A DNA stretch of 64,000 nt. Source: Christensenella intestinihominis. Its GTDB lineage: Bacteria; Bacillota; Clostridia; Christensenellales; Christensenellaceae. Positions 27,513 through 36,081 of the stretch are shown here, one piece after another. The stretch lies in NCBI RefSeq assembly GCF_001678845.1, contig NZ_MAIQ01000007.1, forward strand, positions 62,001-126,000, read 5' to 3'. Each line of letters opens with the position of its first letter. Positions within the stretch are counted from its first letter, which is position 1. The notes below the pieces were generated by a model that saw only the letters and a program-made list of their open reading frames with translations, searched no databases and was not told where the DNA came from. The position numbers were made by a program, and so were the translations under genes.

Positions 27513-28139
27513 ATGAAAACCAAAACAAAGAAGTATGCATGGCAGCTCAAAGACATTATTATGATCGGCATCCTGGGGGTTCTGTTCGCGCTCATCTACC
27601 TGGGGTCATTCTATCTCAGTATGGGCCTGCAGGCGGCGCTCACGCCGTTTGGCCTTGCGCCGTTTAATTTTGAAATCGTGTACGGCGTATGGTTTATGGC
27701 GGCGACGGTTGCGGCGTTTATTATGCAGAAACCGGGCGTTGCCCTTGTGACAGAGGTGCTCGCCGCGTTCCTCGAGCTGCTGATGGGGAACTTCCCGCTC
27801 GTTATTACCACCGGCCTCGTGCAGGGCGTGGGCCTCGAGCTTGGCTTCGCGGTGTTCCGTTACAAACGCTATGACCTGCTCAGCATGTGCGTTTCCGCAA
27901 CGTTTGCGTGCATCCTCAGCTTTATCTGGACGTATTTTACCAATGGTTATGCCGCGCTGGAGACGGGAATGCTCGCGGCGATGTTCGCGGTACGCCTCGG
28001 CACGTCTTTATTGTTTGCGGGCCTGCTCAGTAACCTGCTTGGCAAGGGCCTTGCGCGTACAGGCGTTTTGAAGGGCTACCCGGCGGGCGCGAAATATGCG
28101 CGCCAGGATATCATGGATGATGAAGAGGAGGCAGCATGA
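27513..28139 (+). CDS. ykoE: ECF transporter S component for thiamine precursor, YkoE type
   Basis: The substrate-capture membrane subunit (208 aa, about six helices) of an energy-coupling-factor transporter. Family features include DIIMIGILGVLFALIYLG, the region FNFEIVYGVWFMAATVAAF and the end LSNLLGKGLARTGVLKGYPAG. The TPP riboswitch upstream, and the ATPase and T-component genes downstream, point to hydroxymethylpyrimidine or thiamine as cargo. GGAGAAGGAA precedes the ATG. Its stop overlaps the next start (ATGA), so translation is coupled. Confidence 0.9.
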   Translation: MKTKTKKYAWQLKDIIMIGILGVLFALIYLGSFYLSMGLQAALTPFGLAPFNFEIVYGVWFMAATVAAFIMQKPGVALVTEVLAAFLELLMGNFPLVITTGLVQGVGLELGFAVFRYKRYDLLSMCVSATFACILSFIWTYFTNGYAALETGMLAAMFAVRLGTSLLFAGLLSNLLGKGLARTGVLKGYPAGAKYARQDIMDDEEEAA

Positions 28140-29035
28140 AAACATTACATATGGAATTGGACTGGTTTGCGAATACGAACCATACGGGCTTTTACGTGGC
28201 CCTCAAAAAAGGATATTACAACGATCTTGGCATCGACGTGAAAATCAACGGAGAATTCGGGGGCTGCGGCCACCAGTTTGCGGGGGAGCCGGATATCGTG
28301 GTTGCGCCCGAACCGGCGATGCTCGTGTATATGGACGAAACGCCCGGAGAAGAACAGGTGCAGGCCATCGCGGTGCTAACGCAGGTGAACGATTCGGGGA
28401 TTATTTCCCTGAAGGAAGAAGGCATTACGCGCCCGCGGGAGCTTGGCGGAAAACGCCTTACCCACTGGACGCCAGAATGGTTTCACGCGGTAATCGGCTA
28501 TGCGGTGGACGGGGACGGCGGCGACTATTCCAGGGTGAAGCTGGTGACCAAGGATGTGGGCGACATTACGGAAACGCTCGGCAACGACGGAGACGCGGTG
28601 TGGATTTACAAAAACTGGGAATGGTTTGTCATGAAGCACGCGGGATATGAATGCAACTATTTTGCGCTTGCGGATTTTTATCCGGTGCTCGACTTCTGCG
28701 CGCCCGCGGTCGCGGCGAAAACAAGGCTCATCCGGGATGAGGCAGATGCGGTGCGCGCCTTTGTAAAAGCGAGCGACCAGGGCTTTATCGACGCGGCAAA
28801 GGACCCGGAAGAGGCGGCGAAAATTTTGCATGGGTATACGCCCCATTTTGACCTCGGCCTGCTTCTCGAAAGCCAGGACTATGTGTCCAAGCTGTATTTG
28901 AACGACGGCGGGCATTGGGGAACCATCGCGCCCGAACGCTGGGACCGTTTCAGCGCGTTCATGCAGGAAAAGGGCATGACAAAGAAAGATATTTCCGGGG
29001 CGAACGGCGGCTATACGAATGAATTCCACGGCTGA
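28136..29035 (+). CDS. ThiY/THI5-like pyrimidine-binding protein without signal peptide
   Basis: The product (299 aa) has the NMT1/THI5-like binding-protein fold: it opens LHMELDWFANTNHTGFYVALKKGYY and contains DIVVAPEPAMLVYMDE. ThiY-type proteins normally bind formylaminopyrimidine or hydroxymethylpyrimidine outside the cell. Here the coding sequence starts by 4-base overlap inside ykoE and begins directly with the mature domain, so no export signal exists. The yeast THI5 cysteine motif CCCFC is absent, which argues against HMP-P synthase activity of that type. In Bacillus subtilis the cytoplasmic ligand-binding protein YkoF sits with ykoEDC, so this protein may fill the same intracellular role. 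It overlaps the next gene by 17 bases. Confidence 0.8.
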   Translation: MKTLHMELDWFANTNHTGFYVALKKGYYNDLGIDVKINGEFGGCGHQFAGEPDIVVAPEPAMLVYMDETPGEEQVQAIAVLTQVNDSGIISLKEEGITRPRELGGKRLTHWTPEWFHAVIGYAVDGDGGDYSRVKLVTKDVGDITETLGNDGDAVWIYKNWEWFVMKHAGYECNYFALADFYPVLDFCAPAVAAKTRLIRDEADAVRAFVKASDQGFIDAAKDPEEAAKILHGYTPHFDLGLLLESQDYVSKLYLNDGGHWGTIAPERWDRFSAFMQEKGMTKKDISGANGGYTNEFHG

Positions 29036-30485
29036 TACGGGCGGAATACGGTGCGAAAACCTCACCTTCCGCTATATGGAAACAAGTAAATATAAAGTGG
29101 TCGATCATGCGGATTTTGAGATCGGGGAGGGGAAGGTTACGGTTCTGACCGGCCCCTCCGGCTGTGGAAAAAGCACCCTCCTGTACCTGATGGCGGGAAT
29201 ATATCCGCAGAATGCCGGAATTGTGGACGAAGGCAGGGTTACGATAGACGGCAGGGAGATGGGCGGCCTCTACCCGCACGAACGCGCGCGGATTGCGGGC
29301 ATGATGTTCCAGAACCCGGATTTGCAGTTTTGCATGGATACGGTGAACGGGGAGCTCGCTTTCTGCCTCGAGAATATGGGCGGGGACCCGGCAAAAATGG
29401 ATGAGGCCATCCATGAAGCGCTTGCTTTCTGCGAAATTGAACACCTGAAAGAGAGGGCGTTCCACACGCTTTCCGGCGGCGAAAAGCAAAAGGTGATGCT
29501 TGCGTGCGCGGTGCTGATCCGGCCCAAATGGCTGCTTCTCGACGAGCCGTTTGCGAACATCGACCCGGCCTCGGCGCGGGTGCTTGTGGAAAAACTCGGC
29601 AGGCTGCACCGGGAGCGGGGCGTGGGCATTGTGGCGGTGGACCACCAGCTTGCCCCGTGGCTGCCGATTATGGAGGAGGCGGTGCTGCTCGGCGAGGGAG
29701 CGCGCGTCCGCCGGCGGGGAATCACCCCCGGAAATTTGCCGGAGTTCCGGGAAACGTTTGAAGAAATGGGTGTTGCGTTTCCCGGGCAGGCATACCGGGA
29801 AAACAGGAAAAACGGCGCGCCGGAGGATACGGTGCTTGCGGTGCGCGGCCTTTGCGCGGGCTATGGCGGGAAAGAAGTCTTAAGCGGCCTTGACGCGGAT
29901 TTTTACCGCGGGAAGGTGCATGCGGTTACCGGCGCGTCGGGCAGCGGGAAGAGCACGCTGTTTTCAATCCTCTGCCGCATTGTGCCCTATGGGGGAAGCA
30001 TCCGCCTCGAGGGAGAGGAGCTGAAGCGTATCCGCAAAAAAGCAATGGCGCACCGGCTTGGGTTTGTGTTCCAGAACCCGCAGGACCAATTTGTGGCGCA
30101 AAGCGTATATGCGGAAATGGAAGTCAGCCTCAAACAGGCATACGAAGGCGAAGAACTGGAAACAAAGATCAGGGAATATTTGAAGGAAATCGGCCTGTGG
30201 CGCTACCGCAGGATGTCGCCGTTTATGCTCAGCCAGGGACAGCAGCGGCGGCTTGCGGTGGCGGCTTTGCTGGCCTATGACTGCAAGGTGCTTGTGTGTG
30301 ACGAGCCGACCTACGCGCAGAACGCGCGTTCCCTGAAATCCGTGATGAAGCTGATGATGGACCGTGTGGAGCAAAAAGGGCTGACGCTGATTTTTTCCAC
30401 GCACGACCGGGAGCTTGCGCGGGACTATGCGGACGTAATCTATACGCTTGCGGACGGGAAGCTGGAACGGAGGGAACTTATATGA
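29019..30485 (+). CDS. ykoD: ECF transporter duplicated ATP-binding protein, YkoD type
   Basis: Two complete ATPase domains lie in one chain (488 aa). Domain 1 has Walker A GPSGCGKST near 45, signature LSGGEKQKVML and Walker B LLLDEPFANID. Domain 2 (from about 270) has Walker A GASGSGKST, signature LSQGQQRRLAVAA and Walker B VLVCDEPTYAQN. It energises the YkoE/YkoC membrane complex. The start overlaps the end of the ThiY-like gene by 17 bases, and the stop overlaps the T-component gene by 4 bases, so all four genes form one tightly coupled operon under the TPP riboswitch. Confidence 0.93.
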   Translation: MNSTADTGGIRCENLTFRYMETSKYKVVDHADFEIGEGKVTVLTGPSGCGKSTLLYLMAGIYPQNAGIVDEGRVTIDGREMGGLYPHERARIAGMMFQNPDLQFCMDTVNGELAFCLENMGGDPAKMDEAIHEALAFCEIEHLKERAFHTLSGGEKQKVMLACAVLIRPKWLLLDEPFANIDPASARVLVEKLGRLHRERGVGIVAVDHQLAPWLPIMEEAVLLGEGARVRRRGITPGNLPEFRETFEEMGVAFPGQAYRENRKNGAPEDTVLAVRGLCAGYGGKEVLSGLDADFYRGKVHAVTGASGSGKSTLFSILCRIVPYGGSIRLEGEELKRIRKKAMAHRLGFVFQNPQDQFVAQSVYAEMEVSLKQAYEGEELETKIREYLKEIGLWRYRRMSPFMLSQGQQRRLAVAALLAYDCKVLVCDEPTYAQNARSLKSVMKLMMDRVEQKGLTLIFSTHDRELARDYADVIYTLADGKLERRELI

Positions 30486-31183
30486 AAAGCATCAATCCTT
30501 CGTGGAAGCTGATCGGCATCCTTGTGCCGATCGTAATCCTCGCATTTTTTTATAACATTACGCTGAACCTTGTGATTTTCGGGGCGAGCCTTGTGGTCCT
30601 CGCGTTTTCGAGGATCAAATGGAGCACCGCGCTTAAAGTGATGATTCCCGTGGCGGTGCTTGCGGTTGGAATGTATATGACGGGGGCCAAGTTCCATGCG
30701 GGGGCGAACATCGGCGTGGGCGCGGGGAACGCGCTCCTTTCAAACGCTGCGTTTGAAAACGGCCTGCAGCTTGGAAGCCGCGTGCTTGCGTTCGCCGGGT
30801 TCGGCCTGCTGTTTATCATGACGACGGACATGATGGAGCTTGTGCGGTCTATGGAACAGCAGCTCCGTTTCCCGGCAAAATTTGTATACGGCCTCCTCGC
30901 CGCTTTCCAGATTCTGCCGAATATGCAGCAGGAATACCGCAAGACAAAGGCGGCCTTTTGGGCGCGGGGCGTATATCCGGTCCCGGTTTCGCCAAAGCTG
31001 CTCGTACCCCTGATGGTGAAGGCGGTGCGCTGGTCGGAGGCGCTTGCCGCGGCAATGGAATCGAAGGGCTTTGACGAGAAAGCCGGACGGACCATCTATC
31101 ATCCGATTGTGATGCGCCCGGCGGACTATGCGTTTCCGTTCCTTACGACAGGGCTGCTTGTCCTCGGGCTTTTATTTTTATAA
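30482..31183 (+). CDS. ykoC: ECF transporter T component, YkoC type
   Basis: The transmembrane coupling subunit (233 aa) belongs to the CbiQ/EcfT family. About five helices flank a cytoplasmic coupling region with the family ARG-like motif (KAAFWARGVYP near 157-168). It links the YkoD ATPase to the YkoE capture protein. The ATG overlaps the ykoD stop by 4 bases. It is the last gene of the operon. No clear terminator follows, only a small AAGGC/GCCTT hairpin near 31223. Confidence 0.9.
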   Translation: MKSINPSWKLIGILVPIVILAFFYNITLNLVIFGASLVVLAFSRIKWSTALKVMIPVAVLAVGMYMTGAKFHAGANIGVGAGNALLSNAAFENGLQLGSRVLAFAGFGLLFIMTTDMMELVRSMEQQLRFPAKFVYGLLAAFQILPNMQQEYRKTKAAFWARGVYPVPVSPKLLVPLMVKAVRWSEALAAAMESKGFDEKAGRTIYHPIVMRPADYAFPFLTTGLLVLGLLFL

Positions 31184-31758
31184 GAATTATCAAAGAAGCG
31201 CGTTCATTCCTGATCCTGCCCTAAGGCTTTGCCTTCATAATCCATCTCCTTAATCTCAATAAAATATTGTGCATATTGGAACCCCCATCTTTATTTGTCA
31301 TGCCTATTCATATTATAATTTGATGTAGCCAGTAGAAGGAAAAGCAAGCCTATGGACATTATGCGGCAGGCATAAACAAATGCTGGCGAAAAATATGGAC
31401 AATTCCCAGGCCAAATAATTTTTAACGTAACTCTCTCGTATCCAAATAAGGACGACCGGAAAAGCCGTAGTATTTATGTGGCGGAAATATAACCATTTTT
31501 CCCGTTCATGCACGCCTGAGTCCCATTCGTGCGGAAGCGGGGATGGAAAATGCGCCCTGCCGTATAATAAACAGGGAAGGAAGCAGGATATTCCCTATCG
31601 GCGGCGCATTGGACATCGTTGCGGGCCTCTTTACGGCGGCGCCGGATGCGGCTTTCCAATCCGCGGCTGCGCAGGATATTGCAGGTATAACCTGGAAATA
31701 AGTCAATTTATATCACGAATATATCATGCGCTCATTGAAAAGATTTAGAGGAAAGAAG
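31184..31758. other. 575-base gap, no intact gene
   Basis: The AT-rich left half (31184-31470) shows no convincing reading frame, ribosome binding site or terminator on either strand. On the minus strand around 31320-31400 one frame has a hydrophobic stretch (RIMSIGLLFLLLATS), which could be a decayed membrane-protein end, but nothing supports it further. The right half holds the coding-like fragment listed separately. Confidence 0.4.
31471..31701 (+). pseudogene. Possible C-terminal fragment of a decayed gene
   Basis: A 76-codon open stretch reads through to a TAA and contains protein-like sequence (MENAPC, then FPIGGALDIVAGLFTAAP and FQSAAAQDIAGI) with GC-rich third positions like the host genes. 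There is no plausible start upstream (a TAG lies at 31468) and no ribosome binding site. I do not recognise the family. It could be the tail of a deleted gene or chance. Confidence 0.25.
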
Positions 31759-33543
31759 ATGAAAAAAATGAAAAAGAGTATATCAATTTTACTTATAATC
31801 GTTCTTCTGGCCGCCAGTTTCGCGGGCTGCGCCCATGCCCCGCAGGAAACACAGGGTTCCGTATCCGCGGAACCGTCTGCGGCGGTTTCTTCCGAGCCGG
31901 AGCAATCGGCCGCGGGGGAAGAAAGCAGGCTGACAAACGAAACACTCCCGCTATATTATTTAGCGAAAGAAACACAGGACGAAATACTCCTGCACTATGC
32001 CGACGGGCAAACGGATATCCCGTATATATCCATAGACACCGCTGTAGAAATACTCACGCAGGTTTTCCAGACTGTGGTCGAGGATACAAAATATAATATC
32101 ACGGTTGAAAACAGCGACGGGACCGTGCAGCTGGAACGGGAAAACGGAAGCGCCGTTGAATTTGACTTTAACGAAAATTCCATTACCTACGACGATTTCA
32201 ACGGATTCTTCCAAAAGTCCTATGCCTCCACGGGGCTGGATGTTATCGCCCTCAAAGGAGTGAATGAGAACGGAGAACCGGAATACCTTGAACGCCCTGC
32301 GGCTTCGTTCCAAAGACAGGGATTACCGATCGGTGTAAACCTTACCGACTATAGCATCGATATGATTTATGAGGATGGTACGGGGTATCTGCCTTTGCAG
32401 ACCTTTTCAGATTTGTTTGCTGCCCAGGCAGGGGTCAATATTTTGTACAACGGCAAAATGGTTGCCGTTATCGCAGGCGGTAACCTGGGCGATTTGGAGG
32501 AACTCTATTATTCGGCGCCCACAGGAAAGCGCAGCGAGGAATTGGCGGAATTTTCCTATAACGAGCTATGCCTCGCGCTTGAAATGAATTACGGGCTGAA
32601 AGAGTCCCATAATATCGAGTCGTTTGACAAGCTGTTCATCCAGACGGGACTGGACGACGAATTGAAGAGCGAGGACCCCGTGACAGCGGACCAGGCAATT
32701 GCCACGCTTTGCATGGGATATTTCGCGGATATGCACAGCGGGCTCCAAAAGCCGTCTTATTATGCGGGAAAGGATGCGAAGACTTTGCCGGAGAGCATGT
32801 CTATCTCCTGGATAGATTCGATCAGCAATATGCAGCGTTACGACGCCGCAAGAAAACAATTTTATCCCGACGGAGCTCCCGCGTATGAGGAGATCGGCAA
32901 TACCGCCTATGTAACGTTCGATTCCTTTTTGATTCCCACGACGGTGGATTATTATGAAACCCCCGCGACAGCCGAAGCGGAAGACACCATCGGGATCATC
33001 ATGTACGCCCATTCGCAGATCATGCGCGAAAACAGCCCGATTGAAAACGTCGTGATCGACCTTTCCAACAACGGCGGGGGACAGGCCGACGCCGCCGTTT
33101 ATGTGATGGGCTGGTTCCTCGGCACCTGCACCCTGAACATTGACGATACGCTGACGGAAGCGCAGGCGTCTACCCTGTACCGGATCGACGCGAACGGCGA
33201 CCGGGTGTTCGATGAAAACGATACCGTCGCCTCAAAAAACCTTTACTGCATCATTTCGCCCAACAGCTTTTCCTGCGGGAACCTTGTCCCGTCCGCCTTC
33301 AAGAATTCGGGTACCGTGACCCTGCTCGGGGAGACCTCCGGCGGCGGCGCGTGCGTGGTGCAGCACCTCACGACCGCGGACGGCACCATTCTCCAGGTGT
33401 CCGGCCGGGAGCGGATCAGCACGCTGTCCAACGGCTCGTATTACAGTGTGGACCAGGGGGTTGAGCCCGATTTTGTGATTACAAGGATAGAAAACTTCTA
33501 TGACCGTGAAAAGCTCACGGAATACATAAGCAGCCTGTATTAG
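31759..33543 (+). CDS. S41-family peptidase-like lipoprotein
   Basis: A lipoprotein (594 aa) with signal peptide and lipobox SFAGC (C24). A Ser/Glu/Ala linker (about 30-60) is followed by an N-terminal region of unknown fold (about 60-330) and a C-terminal tail-specific-protease (S41) domain. That domain has VVIDLSNNGGGQADAAVY near 430 and the serine motif SPNSFSCGN near 500-507, where S505 aligns with the CtpA nucleophile. GETSGGGACVVQ follows. A conserved catalytic lysine cannot be placed by eye, so activity is uncertain. ATG 31759 is chosen because AGAGGAAAGAAG precedes it; the ATG at 31726 would add 11 basic residues. Confidence 0.8.
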   Translation: MKKMKKSISILLIIVLLAASFAGCAHAPQETQGSVSAEPSAAVSSEPEQSAAGEESRLTNETLPLYYLAKETQDEILLHYADGQTDIPYISIDTAVEILTQVFQTVVEDTKYNITVENSDGTVQLERENGSAVEFDFNENSITYDDFNGFFQKSYASTGLDVIALKGVNENGEPEYLERPAASFQRQGLPIGVNLTDYSIDMIYEDGTGYLPLQTFSDLFAAQAGVNILYNGKMVAVIAGGNLGDLEELYYSAPTGKRSEELAEFSYNELCLALEMNYGLKESHNIESFDKLFIQTGLDDELKSEDPVTADQAIATLCMGYFADMHSGLQKPSYYAGKDAKTLPESMSISWIDSISNMQRYDAARKQFYPDGAPAYEEIGNTAYVTFDSFLIPTTVDYYETPATAEAEDTIGIIMYAHSQIMRENSPIENVVIDLSNNGGGQADAAVYVMGWFLGTCTLNIDDTLTEAQASTLYRIDANGDRVFDENDTVASKNLYCIISPNSFSCGNLVPSAFKNSGTVTLLGETSGGGACVVQHLTTADGTILQVSGRERISTLSNGSYYSVDQGVEPDFVITRIENFYDREKLTEYISSLY

Positions 33544-33593
33544 AAGGCGTAAAGCGGGGCCGTGCCGCTAAATCAGCTGTCGGCCAAAATATG

Positions 33594-33671
33594 AAGGCAA
33601 GGTAATCGATTTGATATACCTTGCCTTTATGTTTCTTATGATGGGGCCACGCCGCTGGCCCCGCGTTTTTT
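33594..33671. terminator. Two tandem hairpins between convergent genes
   Basis: AAGGCAAGGTA pairs with TACCTTGCCTT (33594-33627). GGGGCC pairs with GGCCCC (33643-33662), followed by TTTTTT. The second is a plus-strand terminator for the S41-type gene. The first could serve the facing yaaA gene. Confidence 0.7.
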
Positions 33672-33674
33672 CGC

Positions 33675-34415
33675 CTATTTCAGGAACACATAATTTGTTT
33701 TGGTGGAGAGCCCGTCTTTATAGGAATAGCCGAGGCGGTTGAAATATTTCACGTCCCCGGTCTTTTCAATTGCGTTTTCCGCCATGAAACGCACCATTTC
33801 GCCCCGCGCCATCTTTACGTAAACGCCTTTTTCCTTTATTTTCCCGTCTTCCCACTGGCCGAATGTGCAGGTGACATAGCTTACGCCGGGCTTGAGATAT
33901 TTTTCAATTGCGCGGCTGTATTCGCCGGACGCAAGGTTCAGGATCACCTTGTCTTCCTTTGTGAGTTCGGAATACAGCCTGCCGCCCCAGAAATCGTAAA
34001 GACTGGTGCAAAAACCGGTTTTCAGCTTTGCCTGCATTTCGAGGCGGTATGGAACCACGCCGTCAAGCGGGCGCAAAATGCCGTAAAAACCCGATAAAAT
34101 GCGCAAATGTTTTTCCACATAAGCAAAGCAGGAGCGGTCAAACACCTGCGGGGCCATATATTTATATTGGATGCCGTCATACGACAGCAGCGCGGGACTT
34201 GGGTCGCGCATAAGGTCCATCGTGCGGTAACGCTCGAAATTCAGCGCGGCAATCCGTTCGTTTGTGCACAGCAGCTTTTTCAGCGCTTCGCAGGAAAGCC
34301 CGCGCAGGTATTCCATAAGCTGTTCCGCCTCGCGCAGGAAAACGGGCATTTGCGTATATCCCGGCTCGTCCGTGTCGCGCTTCATTTGTTTGGCGGGTGA
34401 AATGATGATCTTCAT
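33675..34415 (-). CDS. yaaA: Peroxide stress protein YaaA (DUF328/UPF0246)
   Basis: A cytoplasmic protein (246 aa) of the YaaA family, which in Escherichia coli lowers free iron and protects DNA during peroxide stress. The family start KIIISPAKQMK is present, as are ALLSYDGIQYKYMAP, RILSGFYGILRPLDGVVPYR and the end KYFNRLGYSYKDGLSTKTN. Length is normal. A TATAAT box on the minus strand lies near 34485. It stands alone, facing the S41-type gene across two terminator hairpins. Confidence 0.93.
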   Translation of the reverse strand: MKIIISPAKQMKRDTDEPGYTQMPVFLREAEQLMEYLRGLSCEALKKLLCTNERIAALNFERYRTMDLMRDPSPALLSYDGIQYKYMAPQVFDRSCFAYVEKHLRILSGFYGILRPLDGVVPYRLEMQAKLKTGFCTSLYDFWGGRLYSELTKEDKVILNLASGEYSRAIEKYLKPGVSYVTCTFGQWEDGKIKEKGVYVKMARGEMVRFMAENAIEKTGDVKYFNRLGYSYKDGLSTKTNYVFLK

Positions 34416-34519
34416 AATAAGCCCTTTCCGTTGCGTATATTATACCAGAAACAGTGCGTTTATGCGCCGGGAAAAAGGGGTATTATAGCAAATAACAAAC
34501 CGAACGGGAGGACAAGGTT

Positions 34520-34699
34520 ATGACAATGCACGGGCACAGGTCGGCAAAGCGCGATAACCAGATGCGCCAGCTGCACGATACGCATGAAGCGGAACAAAGC
34601 CGGGAGCGGGAACAGCTTCGGGAAGAGGTGGAAAAGTATAAGGAGAAGGAGCGCGAGGGCGCGGAGGCACGGAAATACGAACCCAAAGAAAAAGGGTAA
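34520..34699 (+). CDS. Small highly charged helical protein (59 aa)
   Basis: A strong GGGAGG (34506-34511) precedes an ATG that opens 59 codons, and a terminator follows 11 bases after the stop. The product is almost entirely Glu, Lys, Arg and Gln (for example SREREQLREEVEKYKEKERE), predicting one long charged alpha helix or coiled coil, with His-rich start MTMHGH. It has no signal peptide or known domain. The good ribosome site plus terminator make it a probable real gene. Function unknown. Confidence 0.65.
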   Translation: MTMHGHRSAKRDNQMRQLHDTHEAEQSREREQLREEVEKYKEKEREGAEARKYEPKEKG

Positions 34700-34710
34700 A
34701 GCATTCAATA

Positions 34711-34743
34711 AAAGAAAGGACGGCGCCTGCCGTCCTTTCTTTA
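34711..34743 (+). terminator. Intrinsic terminator after the 59-aa gene
   Basis: AAGAAAGGACGGC pairs with GCCGTCCTTTCTT around a GCCT loop. Confidence 0.85.
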
Positions 34744-34759
34744 TGGAGAGAGAAAACGT

Positions 34760-35248
34760 TTATGATACGTAAATGCTGCCGGAGGTCGCCGATTTTGAGC
34801 TCACGACCGTCGAACCGGAATAGGTGCGGTGATATGTAGTCACATAGTAGGAATAGCCGGATGCAACGCTGAAGGATGCGCCATCTGTGAATGCGGCGCT
34901 TTTTGTTTTGCTGTGCGTTGTTGATTTATATTGTTTCCATCCGCCATTATATTGATAAAGAACGTATTGCACCTCGATTTTATCGGCAATAGCTGATGCT
35001 CGAGTAAATGAAGTACATGCAACACCTGTCGAACTAGCCTTGCCAATACCATTACTCCAATCAAGTACACTTGTTATTGCATAAGGAACGATATTCATAG
35101 AATATTCAGGACTGGACGCCTGTACTGCGTCGGGCGAGAACACCGGGGCCGGCGGATTCGCATCCGAATAGGCGGGTTCCGCGGCAAAGCCGACGGAGCA
35201 GATCGAGAGAACCAAGACAATACAAAGGACAAATGATAATTTGCGCAT
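34760..35248 (-). CDS. Small secreted protein of unknown function
   Basis: The 162-aa product begins with a classical signal peptide (KLSFVLCIVLVLSICSVGFA, cleavage probably after SVGFA). The mature part is Ser/Thr/Tyr-rich and predicted beta. It resembles small secreted beta-sandwich proteins of clostridia, but I cannot name a family. It is encoded just after the sigma/anti-sigma pair on the same strand, separated by a terminator hairpin. Base composition is mixed: the signal-peptide end and the C-terminal end are GC-rich like the host, while about 34920-35110 is near 32 percent GC. A target of the adjacent sigma factor is a reasonable guess. Confidence 0.75.
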   Translation of the reverse strand: MRKLSFVLCIVLVLSICSVGFAAEPAYSDANPPAPVFSPDAVQASSPEYSMNIVPYAITSVLDWSNGIGKASSTGVACTSFTRASAIADKIEVQYVLYQYNGGWKQYKSTTHSKTKSAAFTDGASFSVASGYSYYVTTYHRTYSGSTVVSSKSATSGSIYVS

Positions 35249-35311
35249 TACTGCACCTCCAATTTAGTTGTTATTTTATTAGAGAAAAAAAGTAGGAATT
35301 CGTTACATAAA

Positions 35312-35345
35312 ATAAAGAAGTTTGCAGATTCTGCAAACTTCTTCT
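35312..35345 (-). terminator. Intrinsic terminator after the sigma/anti-sigma operon
   Basis: GAAGTTTGCAG pairs perfectly with CTGCAAACTTC around a 3-base loop. On the minus strand it is followed by TTTATTTT. Confidence 0.85.
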
Positions 35346-35346
35346 A

Positions 35347-36081
35347 TTAATTAACGTTTTCAATTATTTTCTGTAATATATCCCGATCTTCATCGGTTGA
35401 TAAGGTTACTTCGTAAATATCATGGTAAAGAAAAATTGCTGTTAAAGGTTCTTTTGACGATATTGCGACAGGCATATTATTTATTTCCTGAGATATATAA
35501 TCACGTGAACTCCAAAGCTCAGATTTTACATAAGAATCATTTGTAGTTAATACAATACTAGTACTGATATATCGAGAAGGATTGCTATCTGTATTTAGAT
35601 AATCAATAGAAATAATTGTCGATGTATTTAACAATTCCATTTTCTGCACACTCGATAACTCATACCCCTCCGGCAGCCATGTAAACTGCGGCAGGGTGAA
35701 ATCGAGGTCCGCCTGTAAATCCTTGATGCTTTGGTATTCGTCAATCTGCTGGCCGTCCTCTTCGATTTTTGTGCCGGGGCTGAAAATCGAGGTAAAGAAC
35801 TGCTCGACGTTTGTCTTGAAGGCCCGCGCCGCCGGAACGTCCGAAAAGAGGAACGAGCCGATAAAAATACCCACCAGAACCGCCGCGGCAATCGGAATAA
35901 ACAACGGGGCTTTTTTCCGCCGCCGGGGTTTTGCCGCTTCTTCCGGGGTAAGGGTTTCCTGGAACTGCTCGAATAATTTCCGCGCCGTTTCCGCGTCATC
36001 CCCGCCGGGGGCCTTCACCTCGAATTCATCAAGGTTGTCCCCGATGATCTTTTTCATTTTTTTACGGAAATCATTTTCCAT
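35347..36081 (-). CDS. Putative anti-sigma factor, membrane-bound (DUF4367-like)
   Basis: The 244-aa protein has a cytoplasmic N-terminal part (1 to about 70), one transmembrane helix (about 76-93, FIPIAAAVLVGIFIGSFLF) and an extracytoplasmic domain with FTLPQFTWLPEGYELSSV, typical of DUF4367-like domains of anti-sigma proteins. The ATG at 36081 overlaps the end of the sigma-factor gene by 11 bases, the standard arrangement for coupled sigma/anti-sigma pairs. The part coding for the outer domain (35347 to about 35645) is only about 30 percent GC, whereas the N-terminal part is about 58-60 percent. This suggests the sensor domain was exchanged. Confidence 0.82.
   Translation of the reverse strand: MENDFRKKMKKIIGDNLDEFEVKAPGGDDAETARKLFEQFQETLTPEEAAKPRRRKKAPLFIPIAAAVLVGIFIGSFLFSDVPAARAFKTNVEQFFTSIFSPGTKIEEDGQQIDEYQSIKDLQADLDFTLPQFTWLPEGYELSSVQKMELLNTSTIISIDYLNTDSNPSRYISTSIVLTTNDSYVKSELWSSRDYISQEINNMPVAISSKEPLTAIFLYHDIYEVTLSTDEDRDILQKIIENVN

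Noticed and set aside
28136-29035. Calling this protein an HMP-P synthase (THI5)
   Set aside because: The cysteine motif of yeast THI5 is absent and the context is transport, so only a binding role is proposed.
31476-31748. A 90-codon plus-strand frame in the 31.2-31.7 kb gap
   Set aside because: Cys/Arg/Gly-rich, no ribosome site, and the alternative frame looks more protein-like.
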